A DNA stretch of 64,000 nucleotides. Source: Pseudomonadota bacterium (GTDB lineage: Bacteria; Pseudomonadota; Gammaproteobacteria; Burkholderiales; SG8-39). The position numbers and the translations under genes were made by a program. The notes below the pieces were generated by a model. That model ran no database searches. It saw nothing but the letters and a program-made list of their open reading frames with translations, and was not told the DNA's origin. Of this stretch, positions 16,303 to 24,364 are shown piece after piece; the stretch's first letter is position 1; every line of letters begins with the position of its first letter. The stretch covers positions 19,429-83,428 of the forward strand of contig JAJZPQ010000012.1 of assembly GCA_021811085.1 (NCBI GenBank), read 5' to 3'.

Positions 16303-18132
16303 TCAGCGGCGGTCCAGCACTTTTTCAAAATCGTCGTCGATTCCGAGTATATAGCGGGCTAGATCGTCCACTACCTCGTCAAGCGCCTTCGGCTCGACCT
16401 GGCAGCGGACTCGCCCAGGGCGCCGGACGTTGACCAGTTCGATCTCGACGGATAACTTATCGTAGTCTGCGCGGATGTGCACCTCGCAAGGAAGCGCGGC
16501 GGAAACCTCGAATGTCGCGCGCGTCACCTGCCCGAAATCGCTCTTTGCTTCGGTCTTGGCGTCGAAAGCGATGTTCAGCATCTTCAGAAACTCGACGCAG
16601 CGAGCAACGTCCGGCCCGAGCAGGGTCGCCTTCGCCGGGGTTGCAGGCTGGACCCGGAACTTGAAGAACAAGTGATGGCCGTGATCCTTCCCGTTGATCT
16701 TGCGTATGCGCAGATCGACAAATGCGTTGGATAGCTTTACGGCGGGCAGGCGCCCAAGGAAGACGTAATCGTACGGGCGCTCCGCCGTCGGCTGCACGAC
16801 GTTCAACTCATTGCCAACCTCGGCGAAGTAGTGCAAGGCGGCACGCATGCTTTGATCGAGATCGGCGTTGGCTTTGTCCTTCTTTACCGCCGCCGCATCC
16901 TCGGACGGGCGCATAGAGGATTTCTTCTTCAGCAGATCGAGTGCGCCCCGGCGCAATCCGGTGTCGGACGTGGCACCGCCCCTCTGGCCCGCGCTCTCGC
17001 GCTGGCGCATGAATGCTTCGATCCTGCGCGCGTCGGCTTCGCTCCTGCGGCGCAGTTCCTCCGCCTTCTTCCGGCGCTCCTCTTCCTCCGCCCGCAGCCG
17101 CGCCTGCTCCTCCGCCTCGAAGTTACGGGAGAAGGTTTCCAGGTCCAGAACGAATTCGCTATCCTTTTTCGAAGCGGGCGATGTTGCTTGCGCCCCCGGA
17201 GGAAGGACGACCGTATCCGCATCCTGCTGCTGTATGGTCTGCGTGCCGCGCGCGAGCACCATGGTCTTTTCGTCGTCGGCCGGAGCAGGCGCAGCGGACG
17301 GCTGCCCGATGCTGCGCAGATTGCGAAGGTCATTCGCCATTTCGCCCGCCCGCTGGTAGCGATCCTCCGGTTTCTTCGCCAGCGCCTTGCACAGGACGAC
17401 TTCGAATGCCGCGGGAATGGACGGGTCCAGTTGCGTGACCGGAGGATGCGGCTCCGCCGCGATTCGGTTGATCAGCGGGAAGATCGTGCTGTCGCCGGGC
17501 CGAACGAACGGCGCGCGCCCGGCCAGCATTTCGTACAGCACCACGCCGAGCGAAAAAATATCCGAGCGCGGATCGATCGGCAGGCCAAGCACCTGTTCGG
17601 GCGACATGTAACGGGGCGAGCCGATCATGGTACCGGTCTGCGTCATCGTAGACGCCGGCACGTAAGCCACGCCGAAGTCGGTGAGCTTGGCGTGCCCCGA
17701 CGCCGAAATCACTATGTTCGCCGGCTTGACATCGCGGTGCACAATACCCAGTTGCTGCGCACGATCGAGTGCGTCCGCAATCTGGGCTATCACGTCTGCT
17801 ATGGTCTGAAACGGCAGGCGCGGGGACTCGGCAAGAATCTGCTGCAGTGACCTGCCCTCCAGGAGTTCCATCGCCATGTAGGCGACGCCGTCCTGCTCGC
17901 CGACGTCGAAGATCGTCACGATGTTGGGATGGTTCAGCCGCCCGGCGGATTTCGCCTCGCGCAGGAATCGCTGGCGCACTTCGGCAACTACCTCCTCTGG
18001 CAGATTCGGATGCAGCGTCTTGATGGCGACTTCGCGATCGATGAGCGGATCATGAGCGCGATAGACCGTGCCCATGGCACCGTGGCCCAACTCACCGAGG
18101 ATGCGGTAGCGGCCGAGGGTAGTCTGAATCAT
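16303..18132 (-). CDS. Soluble Ser/Thr protein kinase with coiled-coil linker and unrecognised C-terminal domain
   Basis: A 609-aa protein. Residues 7-270 are a complete Hanks-type kinase: Gly loop GELGHGAMGTVYRA, Lys38 in VAIK, HRDVKPAN (Asp134), TDFG (Asp152) and SPRYMSPEQ activation segment. Residues about 340-385 are a charged helix (RLRAEEEERRKKAEELRRR), likely coiled coil. From about 420 to 609 there is a globular region (DYVFLGRLPAVKLSNAFVDLRIRK, FFKFRVQPATPAKATLLGPDVARCVEF) that I cannot assign. No membrane helix is visible, unlike PknB-type receptors. It lies 113 bases downstream of a cyclase-FHA gene, a natural partner because FHA domains bind phosphothreonine. Confidence 0.9.
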   Translation of the reverse strand: MIQTTLGRYRILGELGHGAMGTVYRAHDPLIDREVAIKTLHPNLPEEVVAEVRQRFLREAKSAGRLNHPNIVTIFDVGEQDGVAYMAMELLEGRSLQQILAESPRLPFQTIADVIAQIADALDRAQQLGIVHRDVKPANIVISASGHAKLTDFGVAYVPASTMTQTGTMIGSPRYMSPEQVLGLPIDPRSDIFSLGVVLYEMLAGRAPFVRPGDSTIFPLINRIAAEPHPPVTQLDPSIPAAFEVVLCKALAKKPEDRYQRAGEMANDLRNLRSIGQPSAAPAPADDEKTMVLARGTQTIQQQDADTVVLPPGAQATSPASKKDSEFVLDLETFSRNFEAEEQARLRAEEEERRKKAEELRRRSEADARRIEAFMRQRESAGQRGGATSDTGLRRGALDLLKKKSSMRPSEDAAAVKKDKANADLDQSMRAALHYFAEVGNELNVVQPTAERPYDYVFLGRLPAVKLSNAFVDLRIRKINGKDHGHHLFFKFRVQPATPAKATLLGPDVARCVEFLKMLNIAFDAKTEAKSDFGQVTRATFEVSAALPCEVHIRADYDKLSVEIELVNVRRPGRVRCQVEPKALDEVVDDLARYILGIDDDFEKVLDRR

Positions 18133-18244
18133 GGCTTTGCGCGAATTAAATGCACTCGAAGCTGCGTAGCATCCTTGAATCCCGCAGCGTTGGCAAGCGG
18201 TTCAAGCCGCGCCGGCACGCAGCGGCGGCGCCCGCATGCGCATT

Positions 18245-19129
18245 TTAACTGCAGAAATACTCTACGGCTTCCCCAGCCTCCGCTCGCGGTTGACCGACGC
18301 TGATCCATCCGTGCTTGCCAAGTCTGAATTCCTCACGCTGCAGCAAGATCTCGGCACCGCCCTCGGCCGTGACATAAGTTCCGTTCGTGCTCTGATCGGC
18401 AAGGACAAACCTGTCCAGGCGCCTCTCGATGATGCAGTGCTTGCGTGATGCCATATTATTGGCGATGACGAGGCTGCAATCCGGGTCGCGTCCCATGGTG
18501 ACCGAGTCGCGTTCACGCCGGCAGATGATTTCGCGGTCGCGGTACTTCAGACGCAGCACCAGTGGCCCCGGATTGGCATTCGTGCGCGCACTTACGGACA
18601 TCGTCTGGTCGTCGGCATGGCGCCAGATGAGTTCGCACAGTCCGACTTCTTCTGCCTTGCCCTTGACATGGATCGCGTACAAGGGTCGCTTGAAACTGCG
18701 AAATATCGGCCCGAGCCGGTCCGAGGCTTCGCGCGAAATGATGATCTGGCCCCTGGCTGCCTGTTCGACCAGCCGGGCGGCAAGGTTCACGGTGTCGCCG
18801 AAGATGTCGTTGTCGCGCTGGATTACGGTTCCGCAATGAAATCCGATCCGAACGCCGAGCTTCGTCGCTCCCACCGGCGGAAGCGCATCGATTGCATGCT
18901 GCATGCTGCCTGCGGCGCTGGCCGCCGCGTCAGGCGTCGAAAACACCGCCATAATTTCATCGCCGATTGTCTTCACCACGCGCCCGCCTGAAGATTCCAC
19001 GGCCTGCCGCAGCCGATCGATGCAAAGTGCGATCGCCTGCAAGGCGGTTTCGTCGCCTTCCGATTCGTACAGTTTGGTGCTGCCGCTAACGTCGGCGAAC
19101 AGAACCGTGACCTGTCTTGCCGGATCCAT
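18245..19129 (-). CDS. Class III adenylate cyclase with C-terminal FHA domain
   Basis: A 294-aa protein. Residues 5-180 form a class III cyclase: metal Asp13 in VLFADVSGSTKL, Lys53 and metal Asp57 in VVKTIGDEIMAVF, Asp108 in RDNDIFGDTVNLAARL, with Asn115 and Arg119 as the transition-state pair. Lys plus Asp at the base-recognition positions favours ATP over GTP. Residues 200-290 form an FHA domain (VTMGRDPDCSLVIANNMASRKHCIIER, LADQSTNGTYV) that should bind phosphothreonine. It precedes a Ser/Thr kinase gene on the same strand, so kinase-controlled cAMP synthesis is a reasonable inference. Confidence 0.9.
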   Translation of the reverse strand: MDPARQVTVLFADVSGSTKLYESEGDETALQAIALCIDRLRQAVESSGGRVVKTIGDEIMAVFSTPDAAASAAGSMQHAIDALPPVGATKLGVRIGFHCGTVIQRDNDIFGDTVNLAARLVEQAARGQIIISREASDRLGPIFRSFKRPLYAIHVKGKAEEVGLCELIWRHADDQTMSVSARTNANPGPLVLRLKYRDREIICRRERDSVTMGRDPDCSLVIANNMASRKHCIIERRLDRFVLADQSTNGTYVTAEGGAEILLQREEFRLGKHGWISVGQPRAEAGEAVEYFCS

Positions 19130-19450
19130 GGCACCCCATATTTACCGCGACATCAGGCGTTTGTGAAAACGCTCAAGGCTAGGTTGAATAAACTGGATGG
19201 AAACAAAAACATGCCAAATCTGGAAATAGTTTACCGCGTCGGCAAGACTCACGCACGATTATGGCGAATTGCCTTCAGACGCCCGGCCGATCACCCTCGG
19301 ACTGACTTATTCAGGTATATTCGGCGCCGGGCCGCGCGATCGTCATTCCGGCATCAAAAGCCGCCCGCGAGCGACGCGCAAACGTCATTGCGCGTGCCGA
19401 TAATTTTCTTGTCCGCAAACTAACCAGACCAAATTTCAGGAACAGCCTTC
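19130..19450. other. Intergenic gap of 321 bases, no gene supported
   Basis: This is the divergent gap between the cyclase-FHA gene and the old yellow enzyme gene. It contains an 86-codon track ORF (19163-19423) with no family resemblance and a basic, low-complexity composition; I do not call it. The base composition is more AT rich than around it, as expected of a promoter region, but I see no convincing -35/-10 pair. Confidence 0.5.
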
Positions 19451-20527
19451 ATGTCGCTACTCTTCTCCAAAACCACGCTTGGACCGCTCACGCTGCAAAA
19501 TCGCCTGGTCATGTGCCCGCTGACGCGCAATCGCGCGGCCGGCAATGTTCCGAACGAACTCATGGCGCAGTATTACGCGCAGCGGGCCAGTGTCGGCCTC
19601 ATCATCACCGAAGGTACCTCGCCCTCGCCCAACGGGCTGGGCTACCCGCGCATACCCGGAGTGTTTTCCGCGGAGCAGGTCGCGGGATGGAAGCGTATCA
19701 CTGAAGCCGTCCACGCGCAGGGCGCGAAGATATTCATGCAGCTCATGCATTGCGGGCGCATTGCGCACCCGCTCAACCTGCCCGCAGGCGCGCGCGTGCT
19801 CGCGCCCTCGGCGGTGGCGGCGGCCGGGGAAATGTACACCGATGCCGAGGGCATGAAGCCGAACGCGACGCCGCAGGCGATGAGCGCGGCGGACATCCAG
19901 GCGACCATGGAGGAATACGCGCAGGCGGCGAGGAATGCCGTGGCGGCAGGATGCGACGGCATCGAGCTGCACAGCGCGAACGGTTATCTGCTCGAGCAGT
20001 TCATCCGCCCGAATTCGAACCAACGCACAGACGCCTACGGCGGCGCGATCGAAAACCGCGCGCGCTTCGTGCTCGAGGTCGCCGATGCGGCGATCAAGGC
20101 CATCGGCCGCGACAAGGTCGGCATCCGCCTGTCGCCGTTCGGCGTGTTCAACGACATGCCCGCGTACGAGGCTATGGAGACCGATTATGCCTATCTCGCG
20201 CGCGAGCTCAGCGCGCGCGCGCTGCTCTACGTCCATCTCGTCGACCACTCGCCCATGGGCGCGCCGCCGGTGCCGGATTCGATCAAAGCGATGTTCCGCA
20301 GCGCATTCAAGGGCGCGCTGATCCTATCCGGCGGGTACGATGCCGCCCGCGCCGAAAGCGATCTGGCCGCGGGCAAATGCGACCTGGTCGCCGTGGGGCG
20401 GCCCATCCTCGCCAACCCCGATCTGGTCGCGCGCTGGAAAACCGGCGCGGCGACGAATGTGCCGGACTTCAGCAGCTTCTATACGCCCGGGCCCAAGGGC
20501 TACACCGACTACCCCGCGCTCGGCTGA
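19451..20527 (+). CDS. Old yellow enzyme family alkene reductase (NemA-like)
   Basis: A 358-aa FMN TIM-barrel protein. It shows PLTLQNRLVMCPLTRNRA, the FMN-contacting MQLMHCGRIAHP, the GCDGIELHSANGYLLEQFIRPNSNQRTDAYGG motif with the catalytic His-x-x-Asn pair and Tyr region, IENRARFVLEV, and the C-terminal phosphate-binding ALILSGGYDAARAESDL / DLVAVGRPILANPDLV. The NSNQRTDAYGGAIENR block is that of N-ethylmaleimide/xenobiotic reductases. It reduces activated C=C bonds or nitro compounds with NAD(P)H; the physiological substrate is unknown. Single transcription unit. Confidence 0.92.
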   Translation: MSLLFSKTTLGPLTLQNRLVMCPLTRNRAAGNVPNELMAQYYAQRASVGLIITEGTSPSPNGLGYPRIPGVFSAEQVAGWKRITEAVHAQGAKIFMQLMHCGRIAHPLNLPAGARVLAPSAVAAAGEMYTDAEGMKPNATPQAMSAADIQATMEEYAQAARNAVAAGCDGIELHSANGYLLEQFIRPNSNQRTDAYGGAIENRARFVLEVADAAIKAIGRDKVGIRLSPFGVFNDMPAYEAMETDYAYLARELSARALLYVHLVDHSPMGAPPVPDSIKAMFRSAFKGALILSGGYDAARAESDLAAGKCDLVAVGRPILANPDLVARWKTGAATNVPDFSSFYTPGPKGYTDYPALG

Positions 20528-20548
20528 GCACCACGGCTGCAGTCATCT

Positions 20549-20570
20549 CCCCGCCTCGGCCGAGGCGGGG
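20549..20570. terminator. Perfect 22-bp GC palindrome after the OYE gene, terminator-like
   Basis: CCCCGCCTCGG is followed at once by its exact complement CCGAGGCGGGG, with no spacer. It starts 22 bases after the stop codon at 20527. Neither side has a T tract. It may work as a terminator or mRNA 3' stabiliser, or bind a dimeric protein. Confidence 0.4.
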
Positions 20571-20609
20571 GGCGGCCGTGCAGCGCCGGGTCGGCTGAAT
20601 CGAATTAAA

Positions 20610-20623
20610 TTGACTCAAGTCAA
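20610..20623 (+). promoter_or_regulatory. FNR/ANR-like box upstream of bacteriohemerythrin
   Basis: TTGACTCAAGTCAA, a perfect TTGAC-N4-GTCAA dyad and an excellent match to the ANR/FNR pattern TTGAY-N4-RTCAA. It lies about 107 bases before the bacteriohemerythrin ATG at 20730. It is the best of five such boxes noticed in this window. Confidence 0.55.
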
Positions 20624-20729
20624 AAGCCGTACGCCTGAGGCGCGCAGAATTTTCTCTGCAGCTCAGTGGCGGCATGTCGGCGCCTAGCCGCAGCCGCATT
20701 TCCTCTGCACGAGTGACGGAGCGAAACTC

Positions 20730-21155
20730 ATGGCGCAATTCGCCTGGACCGATGACCTGACCACCGGCAGCAGCTTGATCGACGGCGACCACCGCAAGCT
20801 GGTCGAACTGGTCAACGCCTTTTTCCAAGCCATGCAGAGCGGCCAGGGCAACGCCCAGGTGAGCAAGGCGATGAAGCATCTGATCGCCTATACCGGGGAG
20901 CATTTTGCGCGCGAGGAAGCGGAAATGGCGCGCATCCAGTACGTCGCCGCGCTTGCGCACCGTGCCGAGCACACCAAGCTGATCAAGCAGCTGGTCGAGC
21001 TGAAGGAGATGCAGGATGCAGGCGGCAGGATGAACACGCCCGCCGTCGCCGACTTTCTCAGCCTATGGCTGCGCGAACATATCCTGGCCGCCGACATGAA
21101 ATTGGCCACTGCGCTGAAGCAGCGCAAGTCCGCGCCGGCACAGCAGCTGCACTAG
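20730..21155 (+). CDS. Bacteriohemerythrin
   Basis: A 141-aa four-helix bundle. All expected di-iron ligands are seen: His in LIDGDHRKLVELVN, His and Glu in GEHFAREEAEM, two His in AHRAEHTKLIKQL, and His plus Asp in LREHILAADMKL. Such proteins bind oxygen reversibly and serve as oxygen sensors, stores or carriers to oxidases. It is the second of three hemerythrin-like genes in the window. An FNR/ANR-like box upstream fits oxygen-regulated expression. Confidence 0.93.
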   Translation: MAQFAWTDDLTTGSSLIDGDHRKLVELVNAFFQAMQSGQGNAQVSKAMKHLIAYTGEHFAREEAEMARIQYVAALAHRAEHTKLIKQLVELKEMQDAGGRMNTPAVADFLSLWLREHILAADMKLATALKQRKSAPAQQLH

Positions 21156-21168
21156 CTCGCTGCAGCGC

Positions 21169-21486
21169 TCATCTGCGTCCGGAGCGCCGCTGGTCCCCGC
21201 CGCGCCCCTGGTGCGGGGCACGGTAGATGTCCTTGCCCGCATCCTGAATGTCCTGGCGCAACTGGCGCCGCTCCTCCGGGCTCATGCGGCCGCGCCCGCG
21301 CTCGCCTTCGCCCATCCCGCGCATATCGCGCTGCGGCATGGGCTGCTCCGCGCCGCGCTGCGGCGCCGGCTGGGAACGCTGGTCCTGGACCGGGAGCCTG
21401 AACCCCATTCCCTGCGCGAATGCCCCCGCCGGCAGCGCGAAGGCCGCGGCGAGCAGTACACAGGAAACGCTATTCAGGCATTTCAT
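21169..21486 (-). CDS. Small secreted protein divergent from an OmpR/EnvZ-like system
   Basis: A 105-aa protein from ATG 21486 (GGAGGGG upstream; the track start at 21618 is longer and lacks support). The signal peptide is MKCLNSVSCVLLAAAFALPAGAFA. The mature part is rich in Gln, Arg, Gly and Met (MPQRDMRGMGEGERGRG) and ends in a basic helix, MSPEERRQLRQDIQDAGKDI. I cannot assign a family. It is transcribed away from the response-regulator gene, and the shared 168-base gap holds direct repeats, so it may be a target of that system. Confidence 0.7.
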   Translation of the reverse strand: MKCLNSVSCVLLAAAFALPAGAFAQGMGFRLPVQDQRSQPAPQRGAEQPMPQRDMRGMGEGERGRGRMSPEERRQLRQDIQDAGKDIYRAPHQGRGGDQRRSGRR

Positions 21487-21566
21487 GCCCGGCCCCTCCA
21501 AATCATTGATCCGTGGACGCATACTAGCGCGCCAGCGTACTGAAAGTATGAGTGCCGGCATGCAAT

Positions 21567-21582
21567 TTGTAATAAATTGTAA
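21567..21582. promoter_or_regulatory. TTGTAA direct repeats, candidate response-regulator site
   Basis: TTGTAA-TAAA-TTGTAA: two identical hexamers with a 10-base period, the spacing typical of OmpR/PhoB-family tandem binding. They lie in the divergent gap between the secreted protein (21486) and the OmpR-like gene (21655). Confidence 0.4.
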
Positions 21583-21654
21583 GCTACAGCCGGCTTGACA
21601 CGGTTTCTTACCGATCACCCCCTAGCCCACTGCAGTTTTGATTACGATACGGCC

Positions 21655-22377
21655 ATGACTACAGCAAAAACGAAAATTCTGGTCGTCGACGATGACTTGC
21701 GCCTGCGCGATTTGCTCAACCGCTACCTAACCGGACAGGGCTTCGGCGTGCACGTCGCCCAGGACGCGGCGGCCATGGACAAGCTGCTCGCGCGCGAGCG
21801 TTTCGACTTGATCGTACTCGATTTGATGATGCCGGGCGAGGACGGGCTGTCGGTGTGCCGGCGCCTGCGCGGCGCCAAGGACATGATCCCGATCATCATG
21901 CTCACCGCCAAAGGCGATGACGTCGACCGCATCGTCGGCCTCGAAATGGGCGCAGACGATTACCTGGCCAAGCCGTTCAACCCGCGCGAGCTGGTCGCGC
22001 GCATCCATGCGGTGCTGCGCCGGCGTACCGCGCCCCCTCCGCCCGGCGCGCCCGCGCCCGAGGAAGGCGCCATGAGCTTCGGCCAGGTGACGGTCGATCT
22101 GGCCACGCGCTCGCTCACGCGCGAAGGCAATACCATTTCGCTCACCACCGGCGAATTTGCGCTGCTCAAGGTGCTGCTCGCGCATCCGCGCGTGCCGCTG
22201 TCGCGCGACAAACTGATGGAGCTCGCGCGCGGCCGCGAATACGAAGTGTTCGACCGCGCCATCGACGTGCAGATCTCGCGCCTGCGCAAGCTGGTCGAGC
22301 CCGATCCGGCGCATCCGGTGCACATCCAGACCGTTTGGGGTTTCGGCTACGTATTCGTACCGGACGGCAAGGCGTGA
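21655..22377 (+). CDS. ompR: OmpR-family response regulator
   Basis: A 240-aa protein from ATG 21655. The receiver occupies residues 1-120: LVVDDDLRLRDLLNRYLTGQGF, phosphoacceptor Asp in DLIVLDLMMPGEDGLSV, MLTAKGDDVDRIVGLEMGADDYLAKPFNPRELVARI. The winged-helix DNA-binding domain follows (LTTGEFALLKVLLAHPRVPLSRDKLMELARGREYEVFDRAIDVQISRLRKLVE, TVWGFGYVFVPDG). The length and the GREYEVFDRAIDVQISRLR recognition helix match OmpR proper. The kinase gene follows 67 bases later. Target genes unknown; a candidate operator lies in its own upstream gap. Confidence 0.9.
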   Translation: MTTAKTKILVVDDDLRLRDLLNRYLTGQGFGVHVAQDAAAMDKLLARERFDLIVLDLMMPGEDGLSVCRRLRGAKDMIPIIMLTAKGDDVDRIVGLEMGADDYLAKPFNPRELVARIHAVLRRRTAPPPPGAPAPEEGAMSFGQVTVDLATRSLTREGNTISLTTGEFALLKVLLAHPRVPLSRDKLMELARGREYEVFDRAIDVQISRLRKLVEPDPAHPVHIQTVWGFGYVFVPDGKA

Positions 22378-22444
22378 GTCCGACGGGCCGCCCCGAGGGC
22401 CGCATTTTCGAATTGGCCCTGGCGCGAAGCGACAAGGAAGTCCA

Positions 22445-23758
22445 ATGAAGTTGCTGCCGCGCACGCTCCTGTGGCGCTCGTTCCTGCTGATCAGCCTGCT
22501 GATGGTGATCTCGGCCGCAGCCTGGTTTCAGATCCTGCGCAGCTACGAGCGCGAACCGCGCGTGCGCCAACTCGCGCAAATGGTCGTCAGCGTGGTCAAC
22601 CTCACCCACGCTGCCCTGCTGTCGGCGGAGCCGGACAAACGGCGCGAGCTGCTGTCCGAGCTGTCCGAACGCGAAGGCATACGCGTCTATCCGGCCGACC
22701 CCGGCGACAAGCTTGCCCCGTCTCCCGACGTTCCGTTCGCGCACATGCTGCATGCGGAGGTCCGGCGGCGCCTGGGCGAGGACACCCGCTTCGCCTCCGG
22801 CCTGGGCGAACAGCGCGGCTTCTTCATCAGCTTTCACATCGACGACGACGAGTACTGGGTGATGCTGCCGCGCGAGCGCGTGGAGCGGCCGTTTCCATGG
22901 CAATGGCTGGGCTGGACCGTGCTTGCGCTGCTCCTGTCGCTCGTCGGCGCCTGGCTCATCGTATCGCGCATCAACCGCCCGCTGAAGGCGCTGGCCGCCG
23001 CAGCTTCCGATATCGGCAAGGGCAAGACGCCGGCGCCGCTGCCCGAATCCGGTCCGGCCGAAATCGAGACGCTCGCGCGCTCGTTCAACCAGATGTCGCA
23101 AAACCTCGCGCGCCTGGATGCCGACCGCGCGCTGATCCTCGCCGGCGTGTCACACGATCTGCGCACGCCGCTGTCGCGCCTGCGCCTGTCCACCGAAATG
23201 AGCACGAGCGAAGACAAGGCGGAAATGATCGAGGACATCGCGCAAATGGATTCCATCATCGGCCAGTTCCTCGACTTCGCCCGCGACGAAAGCGCGGAGC
23301 CGCTGGAGCCCACCGACCTCGCAGCCCTGGCGCGCGAAGTGGTGGAGCATCAGGAGCGGCTGGGCCATGCGCTGCAATCCAAGCTCGAACCGGTGCCGCA
23401 GCGACCGCTGCGCCGCCTGGGCATGAAACGCCTGATCTCCAACCTGGTAGACAACGCGCTCGCCTACGGCGAAAAGGAAATTTGCGTGGCCACGCGCAGC
23501 GAAGGCGGCAAGCTGATCCTGGAAGTGCTCGACCGCGGCCCCGGCATTCCGCAGGACGAAGCCGAGCGCCTCAAGCAGCCGTTCACGCGGCTGGAACAGG
23601 CGCGCAGCGGCAGCGGCGGCTCGGGGCTGGGACTGGCGATCGTCGATCGCATCGCGCGCCATCACGGCGGCAGCCTGGAACTGCTCGCGCGCGAAGGCGG
23701 CGGCCTGATCGCACGCGTCAGCCTGCCGCTGCGGCCGGAGCCGCAGCCAGGCGGATGA
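22445..23758 (+). CDS. envZ: EnvZ-like sensor histidine kinase
   Basis: A 437-aa membrane kinase. It has a first membrane helix (SFLLISLLMVISAAAWFQIL), a short periplasmic sensor (about residues 35-155), a second helix (WLGWTVLALLLSLVGAWLIV), then HAMP (SRINRPLKALAAAASDIGKGK). The phosphoacceptor is in LILAGVSHDLRTPLSRLRLSTEM, followed by N box NLVDNALAYGE, DRGPGIP and GSGLGLAIVDRIA. The architecture and SHDLRTPLSRLR box match EnvZ. It is co-transcribed with the OmpR-like gene. The signal is unknown; osmolarity is the family precedent only. Confidence 0.9.
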   Translation: MKLLPRTLLWRSFLLISLLMVISAAAWFQILRSYEREPRVRQLAQMVVSVVNLTHAALLSAEPDKRRELLSELSEREGIRVYPADPGDKLAPSPDVPFAHMLHAEVRRRLGEDTRFASGLGEQRGFFISFHIDDDEYWVMLPRERVERPFPWQWLGWTVLALLLSLVGAWLIVSRINRPLKALAAAASDIGKGKTPAPLPESGPAEIETLARSFNQMSQNLARLDADRALILAGVSHDLRTPLSRLRLSTEMSTSEDKAEMIEDIAQMDSIIGQFLDFARDESAEPLEPTDLAALAREVVEHQERLGHALQSKLEPVPQRPLRRLGMKRLISNLVDNALAYGEKEICVATRSEGGKLILEVLDRGPGIPQDEAERLKQPFTRLEQARSGSGGSGLGLAIVDRIARHHGGSLELLAREGGGLIARVSLPLRPEPQPGG

Positions 23759-23829
23759 CGCGCCAATTGTGTCAGCCTGCCCATGCGCGAGAAGACCGCA
23801 CAACCGGGCAGCTGACGCGGTCTTCCCGG

Positions 23830-24360
23830 TCAGCCTGCCTTTGCAGGAAAGCGCTGCAGCAGCTGATAAGTGACGCGCGCTTCTACGCGCACCGATCCGA
23901 CCAGTGCGAAATCCGCCGCTTCCCAGATGAGCGGAGCCCATGCCGGCGCCTCGGGCAGGCCCGCTGCGTCGCGCACCAGCGTCACATGCGACACGAAAGG
24001 CTTGGGATCGTAGCGTATCCCGGCCGCGCTGAGGCGTGCGCGCAGGTCTGCGACCAAAGCGCTGAGCGTCTGCGGCTCCTCGCTCGCGCCGCACCAGATG
24101 ATGCGGTTGTGCTTCCAGTAGCCGACGCGGTCGAGCGGCAGCCGGATCGGATCGAACTGCACCGAGGCGGCGAGTGCTTTGATTTCCGGCAGCAGGGCCG
24201 CTTCGGTGTCGCCGAGAAAAGCGAGCGTCAGATGCAGGTTCTCGCGCCGCATCGCGCGGCCCCGGCCGGCCGCCAGTTTGGCCCAGGCCGCGAGCCGGCC
24301 CTGCAGAGCGCCGTCCGGCCAGAGCGCGAAGAACAGCCGCTCGGTTGCGGCGCGCTCCAT
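23830..24360 (-). CDS. thpR: RNA 2',3'-cyclic phosphodiesterase
   Basis: A 176-aa 2H phosphoesterase. Both catalytic HxTx motifs are present: ENLHLTLAFLGD and KPFVSHVTLVRDA, with the N-terminal RLFFALWPDGALQGRLAAW typical of ThpR/LigT. The enzyme opens 2',3'-cyclic phosphates and can ligate tRNA halves in vitro. It lies 4 bases downstream of fabB on the same strand, so it is probably co-transcribed with the fatty-acid genes; a functional link is not evident. Confidence 0.92.
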   Translation of the reverse strand: MERAATERLFFALWPDGALQGRLAAWAKLAAGRGRAMRRENLHLTLAFLGDTEAALLPEIKALAASVQFDPIRLPLDRVGYWKHNRIIWCGASEEPQTLSALVADLRARLSAAGIRYDPKPFVSHVTLVRDAAGLPEAPAWAPLIWEAADFALVGSVRVEARVTYQLLQRFPAKAG

Positions 24361-24364
24361 CCGA

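Noticed and set aside
19163-19423. 86-codon ORF between the cyclase and OYE genes
   Set aside because: No recognisable fold, no ribosome site and biased composition; more likely a promoter region.
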